A DNA stretch of 64,000 nucleotides from Diabrotica undecimpunctata (Eukaryota; Arthropoda; Insecta; Coleoptera; Chrysomelidae), in contig NC_092808.1 in NCBI RefSeq assembly GCF_040954645.1, positions 85,257,389 through 85,321,388 of the forward strand, written 5' to 3'. The notes under the pieces are model-generated. The model was not told the DNA's origin. It did no database searches and saw only the letters and a program-made list of their open reading frames with translations. Shown here in pieces: positions 37,585-49,075 of this stretch (position 1 is the first letter of the stretch; every line of letters starts with the position of its first letter). A program made the position numbers and the translations under genes.

Positions 37585-37930
37585 ATTTCTTCTCGTGCCG
37601 TCTTCTAACGAACGTTGGCGATAACTCCTTTAAACGCGCACCTATCTTTTACAACGTTAAATATCATTTCTACACCGAGGTTAGTCCAATCTCTGATTAA
37701 TATCGAATTTCGAAGTATGTGTCACAAATATGACGTTTTTCTTATTTTACTTTTTTTCAGAAATTGTGTAATGCGACTTAATACTTCTTCATTTTTGATT
37801 TTAGCCGTCCAATGAATTTTAAGAAAACGTCTGTAGGGCCACATTTCGAATGCCTTTAATTTTTGTATGGATTGAGATTTCAATGTCCAAGTTTCCACCT
37901 TATATAGCAGCTATAACCAATTATGCATTT
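37585..37930 (-). pseudogene. Non-LTR RT C-terminal scrap
   Basis: On the minus strand, TWTLKSQSIQKLKAFEMW is followed by YRRFLKIHWTAKIKNEEVL and SRITQFL, and near the end by VIANVR. These align with the C-terminal signatures of the GAA-tailed family seen at 5938 and 12049, but the frame is broken. Confidence 0.75.
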
Positions 37931-38029
37931 CATGGACCGCAATCCAATGGCCAAAAAGACTATATTTTTACAATGATCTAACTTTCTAGATACCAGAATA
38001 TGCAGTTTTGTTGAAAAAAAAAAAATCGG

Positions 38030-38900
38030 TTGCCTGTAAAGTCGGTTTTACGGGCGAAGATTTTACGTGACAACGTCTTTTTCTCGGTAGAATATTTATT
38101 GATATGAATATTATTAAATGGCACAATAGGAACAAGGAATTGAATGAAAATAAAAATTGCACAAATTACTTAATTCTTGCTAAACACAGTTAAATTCTAA
38201 CTCCGCGCGTGATGATTGGTCGGTTTAGTTCGTTTGTTTGGTCGCCCTGTTTTGACAGGTTAGAGGTTATAATTTGTTATTTTAAATGTTTGACTAGCAA
38301 TACGCGCTGTTTCTTCTCAATCGACTGAATTACGATTGATTGCAGAGTGATTTAAACTAATAATTTACTTAACACTATCAACATTTGTCAATAGTATGAC
38401 ATAACCTATAAACTCAGTTTCTCAACTTTTGTGTCAATCTAACAATTAATCAATCAATCATAGTTTACGATAATGAAATATTAGTGTACAATTATTTACC
38501 TTTATTGTTGTAGTTGTTGTAAATGGCGAATCTAAGCACTCCACATTTTCACTACAGACACAGCTGACGATACTTTAACCACACTTGTGAACTTGTATTA
38601 TGACGCTTTCTCGGTTTTCCAACGCCAAGAACGCTCGAGAAAGACAGAGACACAAGCACGCACCGATTCAACGCGCCTAATTCTCTAGTACTGCGCGCGC
38701 AGCGGACCGATCATGTTTGAGTGGGAGAGAGACGCAAGGCATTCGCCGGTCCGGCGGGCCTCTCTCTCGTTCGGTGACTCATCCTAACAGACGTGAGCGG
38801 GCGTTACACTTTTTCATGAGTGACTCCGAGCCACAACCTAATTTAAGACGTTGTCACGTCAAAAAACGGCACGTGGCATTGGGGGAGGGCCGACAGAAGT
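38030..38900. mobile_element. GC-rich element with inverted subterminal motifs
   Basis: This 0.87-kb block is clearly less AT-rich than its surroundings. ACGTGACAACGTCTT (38065-38079) occurs as an exact inverted copy AAGACGTTGTCACGT (38845-38859), each about 40 bp from the apparent ends. GC-rich stretches such as TGCGCGCGCAGCGG (38690-38703) lie near the right end. The 61-codon frame at 38717-38902 is arginine-rich and probably not a gene. I have the impression that closely similar sequence is widespread in insects, but I cannot check that. A nonautonomous DNA element is the likeliest reading. Confidence 0.5.
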
Positions 38901-39462
38901 AAATACTTCTTATAGCGCTTTATTACTAAATTTTAGTTACTGCAATTGTATATTTATACATTCAGTTTGTTTAAAATTAAAAAAAAAAATTATATAAGTA
39001 ATTGGTGAAACCTAGAGATCAATATTTCCACGTTAAAATGATTACTACAAAGAGGTAAAATTTCGATTGTTAAAATAATAAGCATGCGGTAAATACTTAC
39101 ATCTTAACAAATTAAGTGCCACCAGGGTAACACAAAAATAGGGTTCCACAGGCGGAAGTTGTCAAAATGAAGAAAACAAATATAAAACATGGTCCTAGTA
39201 TGCTAGTTTGAGAAAAGCCTGTAAAAGCATGATTTGGTTGTTATATGCAATAAGCCTATTTTATTATTATGACCGCGTTTATTCAACGCGGATGCATTCC
39301 TGGCAACACTGTAAGCAAACTGTAGATCACGTGTCCAGCATTTGTTTCAGGCTGGAACTAATTACAACTTGAAAATTTTGGCAGTAGGTTGTACGTTATT
39401 GTTACTTGCGGTGTGTTGTTTTGTATAGTTTGTTTGATAAATTACTACTTTTGTAATAAAAA
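38901..39462. other. Probable 5' flank of the piggyBac-like element
   Basis: No coding signal. TTAAGTGCCACCAGGG at 39112-39127 has the TTAA expected at a piggyBac end, but I could not pair it with a right end. Confidence 0.35.
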
Positions 39463-40700
39463 ATGGCGTACGAGAGAGAACATGAAAGATTACAAAAACT
39501 GATGCAAGAAACGTTGTCTGACGATGAAAATTCGTTTTTTGGAGATGTATACTTATCGGACCACTATTCTATGGAAGGTTGTGAAAGCAGTCACAGTGAC
39601 TCGTCTTTTGAAAATTTGAAAAAACCCAAACGCAAGAGAGTTAGAGCTGGCAGGATATTACCTGAAGGTACTTGCGAATTTTGGTAGTGGCTACTACACA
39701 TTTTCAAAAAATGATTTTAAAACTATAACAGATGATTTACCCATTCTAATGACAAATGGTTATTACAGATATTTCTCTGCCAACTACGAGTAGAGCATCG
39801 ACTTCGAAAGAATATTGTGCTAATACCTTAGGCAATAACTGTGCCAGTACCAGTACCATCTCACAAACAATAGAAGATGTTATTTCACAGTTTGAACTGG
39901 ATACATCTACATCTTTAAGTAGTATAGGTGTCCAAAGAAGTGTATAGTCCAATTTCTGTTTGGTGTCCAAAACAAATGGGAAAATACTAATCCGGAAGAA
40001 ATTGAGAAATTTTTTGGAATTATTATATGGATGGGGCTTGTTCAGTTGCCAAGTATCCAAGCGTATTGGAAGAAATCATTTTTATAGCACAATATAATAA
40101 AATCGATGTTGACCAGAAATAGATTTCAGCTCTTGCTTCAAATGATTCATTTCAATAATAACAAAGCCGTCGCAGTACATCGGCTTCATAAGATAAAACC
40201 GCTTATCGATAAACTCTTGTTGACATTTCAAGCCCCTGATTATTCCTCAAGAACTGCTTTGCATAGATGAGACACTTGTTTCCTTTAGAGGGTGCTTATT
40301 CCAAAACCTATGTATCATCGCTCAGGAAAGGCCTAAAATAGTACCGTAAATAGGCAATTGAGCTCCTGATGGGTACGGCACTGATAAACGCATACATATT
40401 ATACCAAGAGGTAGCAAATGAGAAAAGTCTATCGTCTACACAAAATTCAAAGAAAATCTTATAATGGAATTATTACATTCTCAGACCGACACACATGAGC
40501 CTACAGAACCAGAGGTGTCCAATACAGTCCAACATTATTTAGAAGAAAGTCAAGGTGCTGGTAGAAAATAAGGCCGATGTATAAACTTTTATAAGAAAAT
40601 ATCACAAGAGACGAGTACAAAAGCTGCAAAATCTCAAGCCACCTAAAGTAAATTTAGATGTGTCCAATGCGAAAAATATTATTGTTTAGCGTGTTTTTTC
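39463..40700 (+). pseudogene. piggyBac-like transposase, frameshifted
   Basis: The N-terminal frame 39463-39687 starts MAYEREHERLQ and contains the acidic, Ser-rich segment and a basic KKPKRKRVRAGR stretch typical of piggyBac N-termini. After frame breaks, NPEEIEKFFGIIIWMGLVQL is followed by PSIQAYWKK (39990-40075), then RNRFQLLLQMIHFNNNK (40105-40165), the conserved entry to the DDE core. LCIDETLVSFRG (about 40260-40295) carries the catalytic D-E region. A decayed Cys-rich end (CVQCEKYYCLACFFEL, 40655-40710) resembles the C-terminal cysteine-rich domain. Intact relatives are about 500-600 aa; this copy is dead. Confidence 0.8.
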
Positions 40701-40710
40701 GAGCTTTAAC

Positions 40711-41316
40711 TGATATTTTTTTCTAAAAGATTCTTTATTTATGTAGAAAATTAATTATTTCGTTTTTGTATGTTTTATAAAAAAGAATATTATTTAGTTT
40801 AGTGTTTTGAAAGCCATAAACATTTTGTAGTTATTTTTTTATGTATCTAGAAACAGTTTCATTTCGTTCATTTTATCGAAAAATACTATCTTTTAATTTG
40901 TTTTTTTAATCCACAAATGTTTTATTATATATATTTTTTTCTGTATAAAATAAATAAATTATTTCATTTCCCTTTATTTTGTTTAAAAATATGTATAGGC
41001 ATAAATCATTGCAGTACCTGCAGGCCAACCACAGTTTTGGGTTTCATAGGCCACTACTTACAAGCACCCATAAAGATATTTAGACGGTGTATATCTGATG
41101 CGGATGTACACGGCTCAAAATACAAAAATACATGTGCATTCACATAGGATACACGCGGCCACTAAATCAGTGTGACTGAGGTTGATGTTATAGGATATCA
41201 CTTTAAGAAAATATATTTATCCTTTCGTAAATTAATCATAAGTGACAAGGTCTTTAAGGCAGGTGAAGATGAATTTTTGGTTAACACTCAACGAATAAAC
41301 GTCCAATGGGTATTAT
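40711..41316. other. 3' flank of piggyBac-like relic, no recognised feature
   Basis: AT-rich. It may include the 3' end of the element, but no inverted repeat pairing with the left side was found. Confidence 0.4.
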
Positions 41317-41459
41317 TTATAACCAAATTTTATTTATTATTGTTTTAATTAATATTAAAATGAATGAAATTAATGTTAATAAGGTGTATTCGGAGTTAAA
41401 TATGTAATAACGAAATATTGTTAAAAGGAAGTTTGAGTTGTGTAAAAAATCATGTTGTT

Positions 41460-41990
41460 TAATTAATAGGATGATGATACGATATGATACGAGTGGTCTG
41501 ACCATCGGAGTGGGAATGAGAAATAAATGTTTATGCAGTTTCTGTAACAGTGCGTCTCCACCATTCTTGTAGAGATCACTGCAAATTTGATCAGTGCCTG
41601 GTGATATAATTCTTAAGCTTTTTAATGGCTTGGGCAAGCTCCTCAATGGTAGGTGGTCTATTGTTTGGCTTGAATAGATTGCAATAATTTTCATCTACTA
41701 TGGTATTATCTGCTTCTTCGATACAATGGCCATTTAATTTTGCATAAAAAAGTTCAACCCATCGGTTCAAGACTGAAGCAGTATCGTTTAGGATAGGTAT
41801 TTGCCTCTCCATCTTTACAGCTCCCTATTCTTGGCTTAAAGTCTTCTCTTATTTTGTTTAATTTTTAAAAACGGCTACTAGTACCTACTCAATTTCTGAA
41901 TATATCTGTGTATTACTAATAAGATTTTCTAACTTCTCGTTCGTGGGCGACTTTACTTAAATATATGGCATACCAGTGATATTCGATGTT
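41460..41990 (-). pseudogene. Non-LTR RT N-terminal (fingers) fragment
   Basis: On the minus strand 41812-41591 reads RWVELFYAKLNGHCIEE and PPTIEELAQAIKKLKN, the linker and P-P-T-x-EE-x-x-x-A-I-x-x-L-K-N entry to the RT. A frameshift leads to SPGTDQICSDLYKNGGDALL (about 41540-41600), the P-G-x-D-x-I-x-x-E-L-x-K-x-G motif. The sequence then loses similarity. Decayed copy. Confidence 0.75.
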
Positions 41991-42189
41991 TCGAGTACTC
42001 TTTTGCATTTGTTTAATAATACGTGTATGATAGAATATTCTTCCTTTTGTATATTTATTGTTTATTTATTTATTACGTTAAATAAAAATGTTTTATAAAA
42101 TTATGGAAATACTTGTCATACTTGTCATTGCTCATAAAGAGCTTACATAATTTCCTAGGAAACCCGTCAGGTACAATTACATTTCTGAA

Positions 42190-42990
42190 ATTTTTATCGT
42201 CAAAGTGTGTTATATTGGAGTACTGGTGGTTTCAATACTGGGCACTATTTTTTTTATGATTTATATAAACGATCTTCCAAACATGGAACAATAGACTTAA
42301 TATACACTCTTTGCAGATGACACTGCGGTGACCTTTGAAGCTGATAATATTAAAGATGTACTGGAGGGTTCTATGGTGCTACGGCAGATGACTGAGCCAT
42401 GGTTCGCTGCAAATCGGTTGGTTCTGAACAACAATAAAACCAAACAAAAGATTTTCACAATGAGAGATGTGGGTGATATAAATGCTGGGGTTGACAAGAT
42501 TAGATTTTTAGGAGTTCGTTTGGACCCAAAATTACAGTGGGGCCCACATAATAATAACTTATGCAAAAAACTAAATAAAAGTCTTATTATTTTTTAGAAA
42601 TCTTTCAAAATGCGTCTCACTGGAGACTATGTGTACTACGTATCACTCCATATTCAACTCATATCTTTCATACTCTATTCTTGTCTGGGGTCAAGCAGCT
42701 GATACTCACAGAGTATTTGGCCTGCAGAGAAAGGCAGTGAGGGTCCTTGCTGGTTTGGGATTTGGGACAGACTACCGTCAAGCTTATGAACCACTGAGAA
42801 TTCTTACTGTACTAGTACATTCTAGAAAACCTTTGATTTATGACCTTTACAGAAGTCACGAAGATCAGCATGGTTATATTACTAATCACAAACAGAATAT
42901 TATACCAGCATATTGTCGTTTCAAAAGATGTCAAAAATACCTTTTACTAGATATACAGTTTGGGAGTCTTACTTTACAATGAAGTAAATT
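42190..42990 (+). pseudogene. Jockey-like non-LTR RT C-terminal half
   Basis: At 42250-42320 the plus strand gives FFMIYINDLPNME and then TLFADDTAVTFEADN (42299-42343), the FADD box in the jockey-style IND-L-P context. WFAANRLVLNNNKTK and IRFLGVRLDPKLQW follow (to 42540). After one frameshift, 42629-42982 gives YSILVWGQAADTHRVFGLQR and KAVRVLAGLGFGTDYRQAY, the conserved C-terminal region of jockey and CR1-type RTs. Truncated at the 5' side and frameshifted. Confidence 0.8.
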
Positions 42991-43119
42991 CCATTATAAC
43001 TTAAACATCTTATAATATTATCAGCAACAATATAATTTCAAACTAACTTAACAACATTTAAAAGGCCTTTATCCCTATATTAAGTGGCTTCCCTAATGTA
43101 TACCTAGTAAAAGCTGTAG

Positions 43120-43151
43120 TATTCCATCATCTAATAGTAGATGATGGAATA
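43120..43151. repeat. 14-bp perfect hairpin
   Basis: TATTCCATCATCTA (43120-43133) and its exact reverse complement (43138-43151) with an ATAG loop. No neighbouring element explains it. Confidence 0.75.
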
Positions 43152-43329
43152 GTAAATCAGAACAGTTTTGATTAACTATTCCATACGTTTATCACAGAAC
43201 GTAGTCCGAAGCAATTCCGCCCGAAATCGGATTTAACCCGAATATTATTATAACCTTTATAAAGGACTTTTTAAATAAAATTTTAGTAGATAATCGTTCG
43301 ACAAATGATTCACGAAGGAACTATAATTT

Positions 43330-43330
<1 letters not shown>

Positions 43331-43379
<49 letters not shown>
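43331..43379. repeat. (TA)n microsatellite
   Basis: About 48 bp of TA repeats. Confidence 0.95.
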
Positions 43380-43382
<3 letters not shown>

Positions 43383-43609
43383 TTTTAATACTTTAGGACA
43401 GGGGTGACGAGATTGAAGAGTTGGTGAGCTAATGCAAACTATTTAGAAGATAAGCAATCGTCTATCTACTATTACAACTGGAGCCTAGTTAATAAAATAC
43501 GTAGATTTATGAAAATGTTTTTATTGTAAATGCTTATAAATACAAAATATAATTAAAGCATCCAATCAACTGCAGCAAGTAACAGTCAGTTTAAATTATG
43601 AACTATTAA

Positions 43610-44200
43610 AAATCAAAAATGATGACGAATATTATCCCTAATGGGTTAATAGAGATTGAGATATCGCTCATGGAAATTGTGGAAAGATATGTGTATTTGG
43701 GTCACAAAACAAGATTAATGAAAGACTACCAAACATGTAAGCTACTTAGAAGAGTAAGTTTAGGTTGGGTTGCATTTGGAAAAATGAGAGACGTATTTAA
43801 AACAAATATCCAAATCTATTTAAACAAAAAAATCTTTCAACCAGTGCTTTCTACTAGTCCTCACGTACTGAGCAAGAATCTTAACTATCACAAAAACGTT
43901 AGTGAAAAAATTAAGGACACAGCGTAGAATGGAGAGATAAATGCTTCGAATAAGCTCATGAGATAGACTTAGAAACGAGTAACTCCTTAGACGAACCAGA
44001 GTGGAAGACATTATCGAACAAGAAAAAATGAGATTGACATGTTGCATGAATAAAAGACGAGAGATGGACAAAAAAATTACTTGAGTGGAGACAGCAGGCA
44101 GACACTCAAAGCCGGGGAAGACCCCAACGCGATAAAACGAGGACCTTAAAAGGGTTGTGACCAATTGAATAGTAAAGGCGCAGAACAGAAAAAAATTTCC
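43610..44200 (+). pseudogene. RTE-type non-LTR RT C-terminal fragment
   Basis: The open frame 43619-43927 contains YVYLGHKTRLMKDYQTCK and SLGWVAFGKMRDVFK, followed by YLNKKIFQPVL. These are the Y-x-YLG-x, LGW-x-AFGK and LK-x-K-x-F-N-x-C-V-L-P signatures of RTE-type RTs. Decayed continuations (RTRVEDIIEQ-like, then GRPQR-like residues) run to about 44150. The palm and endonuclease are missing. Confidence 0.75.
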
Positions 44201-44937
44201 ATAAATTTCTTTCAGTAAGTCAGTAATTTCCTTCCCCTTTTAAAAAGATTTCCGCTGCTGATGAATGATACAATGAAATAAAAAAAACGATGGAAAATTA
44301 TCGTTGGCTTAACACAACTCAATAAATCTATTTCTATTTTTATTGTCACTCGTGGATCGTGCTCCATTTGTTGTAATTCAGACGTGTTTGTTAATTGTTA
44401 AAAACCCTGTAAATATTTTCGCTGTGAGTTGTTTCTTTCAAAGGGGGGAACTGTTAATAATTCTTCTTTAGCCGACGTATCAAGAAATACCATCCGGATA
44501 AAAATACATAAATGGGTAGTATCATTTATATCGGTCTACTTACTAAACTGCAAAGAAAAGTATATAGATTCTATAATATCACTTTTCAGACGGGATTCTA
44601 ACTCTCTTTGCTTACAATGTATGATCTAGATTACCAGGATCTCTTTAATATAATGTGTGTTTTATTTTTGAAATGATCAAATAATACATTAGCCGCTTTA
44701 ACAAATGCTTCTTTCACTACGGTGCTGTCTTAGAAAGGCTTCTTGTATTGTGACAGTATGTAGGATATTAAAAAATAACATGAATATTGCAGTTACTAGT
44801 TGTTTAGCTGGTCTATAGACTATGGATTGCAATCCTGTCAAACTGCTTTTTAAATTTTGCAATTTTCATCTTCTGAAGTTTCTCTTTAGCAAAAAATCAT
44901 GATCGTACATTTTATGCGTAATTTTATAATGCCTTTC
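44201..44937. other. No recognised feature
   Basis: AT-rich sequence without recognised elements. Confidence 0.45.
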
Positions 44938-45262
44938 TAAGTTGCCGCTTTTGAACAGTGCCATTGATGTTTGACAAACGACCAAACAAACTTATTTTTG
45001 AATATGACAAACAACAATTCTTCCTCTAATTGACTATTAAAATGGTACGTTTTAATTTTTTTCGCTGCACTAATTTGGCGTTTTAAACATTACTATTTTA
45101 CTAAGTTCCCGCGTTTACGCAGTGCCACTGAACTTCGGCAAACGACCAAACGCACCTATTCTTGAATATACCAAACAACTTCTTCCTCTAGGTGACTATT
45201 AAAATGGTGTGTTTTACTTTTTTTTATGCAGTGCTTTTGCGTTTTAAACATCGCTATTTTAC
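44938..45262. repeat. Tandem duplication, two diverged 162-bp units
   Basis: Units 44938-45100 and 45101-45262 align end to end. Both contain TAAGTT-x-CCGC, CAAACGACCAAAC, TTCTTCCTCTA, TGACTATTAAAATGGT and GCGTTTTAAACAT, with scattered substitutions and small indels. Confidence 0.8.
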
Positions 45263-45280
45263 ATAGAAATTCTACTTATC

Positions 45281-46725
45281 GTAACTTAAAAAGACTGCTC
45301 CGAACCATTGTTTCGTCGTTTTGTGTTTTTGCGTGTTTTGGTTTTGGATGTTTCTGCTGTCCTGTTATAGGCTTTTGCCTCTTCAGGACGTGTTTTCCTT
45401 GTGGTGGGTGTGTGTTGGCACTGGATTTTTGGTGTTGTATCCACTGGTGGGCGGTGTGTTGCTTTGTTGGTCGCTGTTCGGTTGCGCTTCCCAGCTAGTC
45501 CTGGATAATCGGGGGCGAAAGGCATGTGTGTGAACGGTTCCTTTCAGAATTTATTGGATCTAAAAAAAGAGATTAGTGAATATGTGTATTTTAGTTACGA
45601 ATTTATTAATTAGTAAAGGTGTGTACGCGGCGCGCGAGGGCAGCTGTGGACTGGTACCTCAGAAAATAGACAGGTATCGTTGTGCAATGGGATCGGGAAA
45701 CCACAGAAAACCGATCCCCCTCTATCTATGCAAGCTCGAAGTGAGCATTTCATACATTGCCGATGGATGAGCAAGTAGTTTTTAGGATGCTTTGGGCTCT
45801 GAGGTTTTGGCCCCAGATGGTGCGGATTATGTAACTGCTCAGAGAGGAAAGCCTCTCATTGATGGGCTGGATATTCGACAGGTGATAAATATGTGCGGAA
45901 GGATAGTCTGGTCGTTTTCTGTTTAGTCTACGTAAGATTCTCCTCTCCAATGATAGCAGTTTTTCAGTGAGGTGTTCGGGCACCATAGCACAAATGCAAG
46001 ATCTGTACTCGATGACCGGTCTGATGAACGTTTTGTAAGTATGTATGAGTGTACGTGAGTGTGTATGACCGAATTTGCCACTAAGAGCATTGAGAAGTCC
46101 GAGTCGGCTCCTAGCCTTGTTGCAGGCCCTGTCCAGATCGTCACTCCAGCGTAATGTTTGTGTAAACAACACGCCGAGATATTCGATCCGGTTTCGGAGT
46201 CAGAGTCGTTCTCCCCACAAACTCAAATTGTGCCTTTCGGTGATAATGGGTGTGGTGTGTTGACTGCGCATTGGATGTCTGAAGAGAATCATTTGTGTTT
46301 TGTTTGGGTTAGGTGTCACTCTCCATCTCTGACACCATCGCTCGACTAGGAGCAGATGATTTTGAGCGAACCTGAGTGTTGCGTCGACGTTTTGTACTGT
46401 TGTAAGTAGTGCTGTGTCGTCTGCGTATAGTAGGGTGGTTGTGTTAGTGTATTGTGGGTTAGGGAAGTCGCTGTTGTAGATTGAGTAAAGTATTGGTGCC
46501 AACACGGAACCCTGAGGTACTCCTACTGTGGGAGTAAAGGATACGGAGAATTGATCGTGCTCCTTGACCGTGATCTGTCTCTGAGAAACATATGAATGCA
46601 TAAGTCTGACGAATGGAAGTAGTAGCCCGATGTTCTTTAGTTTCTTGACCAGTCCCACATGCCAGACTTGGTCAAAGGCTTTTTGAACATCGAGGAATAT
46701 ACCGAGTGAAACTTTGCCGTCGTTC
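45281..46725 (-). pseudogene. Jockey-like non-LTR RT, main part
   Basis: On the minus strand the palm begins GIFLDVQKAFDQVWH (46665-46710) with the first catalytic Asp. The 152-codon frame 46658-46200 has GVPQGSVLAPILYSIYNSDF and LLYADDTALLTT with the YADD box, then WRVTPNPNKTQMILF. A frameshift at about 46170-46200 leads to the frame 46172-45750, with FTQTLRWSDDLDRACNKARS and IRPVIEYRSCICAMV. The C-terminal tail or 3' region may extend to about 45281, where a basic Pro/Thr-rich frame is seen. It is split from its N-terminal part (47257-47390) by a nested insertion, and otherwise needs only few repairs, so it is relatively young. Confidence 0.85.
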
Positions 46726-46734
46726 AGACTTTGT
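46726..46734 (+). repeat. Target-site duplication, left (9 bp)
   Basis: AGACTTTGT, identical to 47248-47256. Confidence 0.8.
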
Positions 46735-47247
46735 TCAGCTTTTGTGAAATTCAGACCGCTTCTATGTAATCAAAACCTACATTTCGAAATACGCTACAGA
46801 ATTTTCAAGTGCTACATATGGTCCATCTTGCTTTATGGCATGGAAACGTGGACTTTGAAAAAAACATCCATCAACAAACTTGAAGCATTTGAAATGTTGT
46901 CATTAAGAAGAATGATGCGCATACCTTGGGTGGATAGAGTTCGAAACGATGACGTCCTTAAGAGAGCCGGCGTGGAAAGAGAACTCTTTAAATTAATTAA
47001 AAAACGCAAGATTGGTTACCTTGGCACATATTGAGAGGAGCAAAATATGAAATACCTCAGTTAATCCTACAAGGGAAGATCGAAGGTAGGAGAGGAGCCG
47101 GCCGCAAACAATTATCCTGGTTAAGAAATATTAAAGAATGGACAGGAATACACAATACAGGCGAGCTATGTCACGCCGCCAAGAACAGAATTCTAGTAAT
47201 GAGATAGTCGCCTACGCACTTTGGTGTATGGCATGTTAAGAAGAAGA
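46735..47247 (+). pseudogene. Nested non-LTR insertion of the GAA-tailed family
   Basis: The plus strand encodes the RT C-terminus only. It starts near FRPLLCNQNLHFEIRYR and runs through FKCYIWSILLYGMETWTLK, FEMLSLRRMMRIPWVDR and IGYLGTY. After one frameshift it continues with KIEGRRGAGRKQLSWLRNIK and ILVMR. It ends with AAGAAGAAG (47240-47248), the tail shared with 5938 and 12042. It is bracketed by a 9-bp duplication and lies inside a jockey-like element on the opposite strand. Confidence 0.85.
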
Positions 47248-47256
47248 AGACTTTGT
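47248..47256 (+). repeat. Target-site duplication, right (9 bp)
   Basis: AGACTTTGT, the partner of 46726-46734. One base overlaps the AAG tail, so the exact border is ambiguous. Confidence 0.8.
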
Positions 47257-47390
47257 GATAAATGTGTGACGATTTCTGTCAATGCCGTTTTGGTTGAGTA
47301 CCCTTCTCTAAAGCCGAATTGATGTTGGGATGTTGTGTTCTGTGGTGAAGTCTACGAGTCTTTCTTTGAGGATTCTCTCATCGCCGCAGC
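47257..47390 (-). pseudogene. Jockey-like RT, N-terminal part
   Basis: On the minus strand this reads ERILKERLVDFTTEHNIP and then, after a frame change, TALTEIVTHL. It fits the fingers region (the Q-F-G-F-R-x-x-Y-S-T block) directly before the palm at 46710. If one target copy and the nested insertion are disregarded, the frame runs on from here into the palm. The copy is 5'-truncated near 47390. Confidence 0.75.
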
Positions 47391-48699
47391 TTATTATATA
47401 TGAAACCTGACCTTCGAGAATAATCGGTAACATTTGCCGAATGTCGTATGGTCGCATTACCTAAGTCTGGAATATTTCGACCTGACACTGATTCATTTTA
47501 AATTATTTCGCGATCGACTGTTTGGGCAACGCTGCTGTAAGGTCATCATTTAGCAGTCTCTTTTAAATAAAACCGAATTCTTCCTTCTCCTCTGCACCTT
47601 AGTGATCCAGAATAATTACGTTTTAAACATACAATGTACTTAATGCCAATTTAAAGGGATTTCCTGTTATAATCCTATATATTTTATTAACATGTAATAT
47701 TAATTTCTGTCTTTTTTTTGTTTATTTGACTGAAAATTCATCATATTTGTGTGCCATTCACTGCCAGATCTTTTATTTTGTATTTTTTCAATGACTAATA
47801 CTTGTAATTCGATAACATTACAGCAAGTTATTCTTATACCATGTAATATTCTGAAAAGTATGCTTTAAGTACTTTTAAATGCCAATTTAAAACATTAGTA
47901 AGACATTCTAATATAATACTTAAACTAAATATTCTTTAGATCACTACGTCATCGTAAATAGTACTTGCAAAATAAAACGTCATATAGAAATCATTATATT
48001 TTAAATAATTTGAAAAGTATACGTTATGTTCACAAATTTGGTCCCGGTCCTGCTCCGTTGGTTGTGCTGTTTTTATTTTCTTAAGTCAACAATCACTTGG
48101 TAGTAGTGTTCACGGTGCAACCTACTTATATTTTTAACATTCGCCTTGATAGGATTTACATTAAGCTTATATCCGCATACTATAGTTGATATTCATATAA
48201 ATTTAAATAAGTATTATAACGGATGTGGTGCTAAAATCCCCAAGGAATGTTTTAACATTTATACCGGATATGTTAAACTTTTGTTAATAATAAATTATAA
48301 CAAATTAGTTACTTTAGTTTTGCTAAATTATTCCAAATTATCTCATTAATAACCCCTCAAATATTAAGGCATTACAAGTAAAATAATGATAATAGTTACA
48401 AAAATACAAGAGAGTGTCTGATGTATGATGATTGTTTTTGGTGATAATTCTCGCATTCGTTATCGTCATCGTCTACGCCATACAGTTTTATCACACTAAA
48501 ACTCCTGCCCGTCTGTCTTTCAATTCTGGTGTGAAATATTACGTCGTTTTCTTCTAGTTTATGTCCAAACCAGCTATATTTCTTAGTTGTGTTTCAGATA
48601 TTATTTTCACTAATGATATTGCTTTTAGGATTCTTTGATAAAAATGAGTAAAAAGCTTTTCATCTAATTTATACATGGTTATGGTAAATTAGGCCGAGA
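47391..48699. other. No recognised feature
   Basis: AT-rich sequence without recognised elements. Confidence 0.45.
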
Positions 48700-49075
48700 C
48701 TGCCAAGACATGGACTAGTAACAAACCATACAGAACATATTGGAAGAATGGGAAAGAAAGATACTTCGCAGAATATTTGGTGGAAAAGTAGTAGAGGGAG
48801 AGTGGAAAAGACGAACTAATGCAGAAGTGTACCAATTGTATGCTAACCCTTCAATAACAAAAGTGGTGAAAAAACGTATACTAGAATGGCTCAAACATCT
48901 AAGAAGAATACAAGGTAATATACTAGTCAAGAATATTGTTTGAAGAGTACCTGAGGGCAAAAAAAAACAGAGGAAGGACAAGAAAGAAATGGCGAGTTGT
49001 AGTAATGCAAGATGTCAGAGAGATGGGAATCAGACATTGGAAGCTCATAGCTAAGAACAGAAAACTATAAAAATT
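48700..49075 (+). pseudogene. Non-LTR RT C-terminal fragment
   Basis: The frame 48740-48943 reads MEEWERKILRRIFGG, then RTNAEVYQLYANPSITKVVK and RILEWLKHLRRI. It matches the E-R-K-I-L-R-x-I-F-G, R-T-N-x-E-L-Y-x-L-Y and R-x-x-WLGH-x-x-R-M signatures of a common insect non-LTR family. The decayed tail with RKDKK and GIRHWKLI-like residues extends to about 49070. Confidence 0.8.

Noticed and set aside
38717..38902. 61-codon Arg-rich frame in the GC-rich element
   Set aside because: No similarity recognised; the composition follows from local GC content.
39112..41180. Complete piggyBac element with paired TTAA ends
   Set aside because: A TTAA occurs near 39112 but no matching inverted end was found on the right, so only the transposase relic is reported.
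45226..45533. Cys/Phe-rich plus-strand frames (90 and 70 codons)
   Set aside because: They oppose a basic Pro/Thr-rich minus-strand stretch that is more likely the tail of the jockey-like element; no family match.
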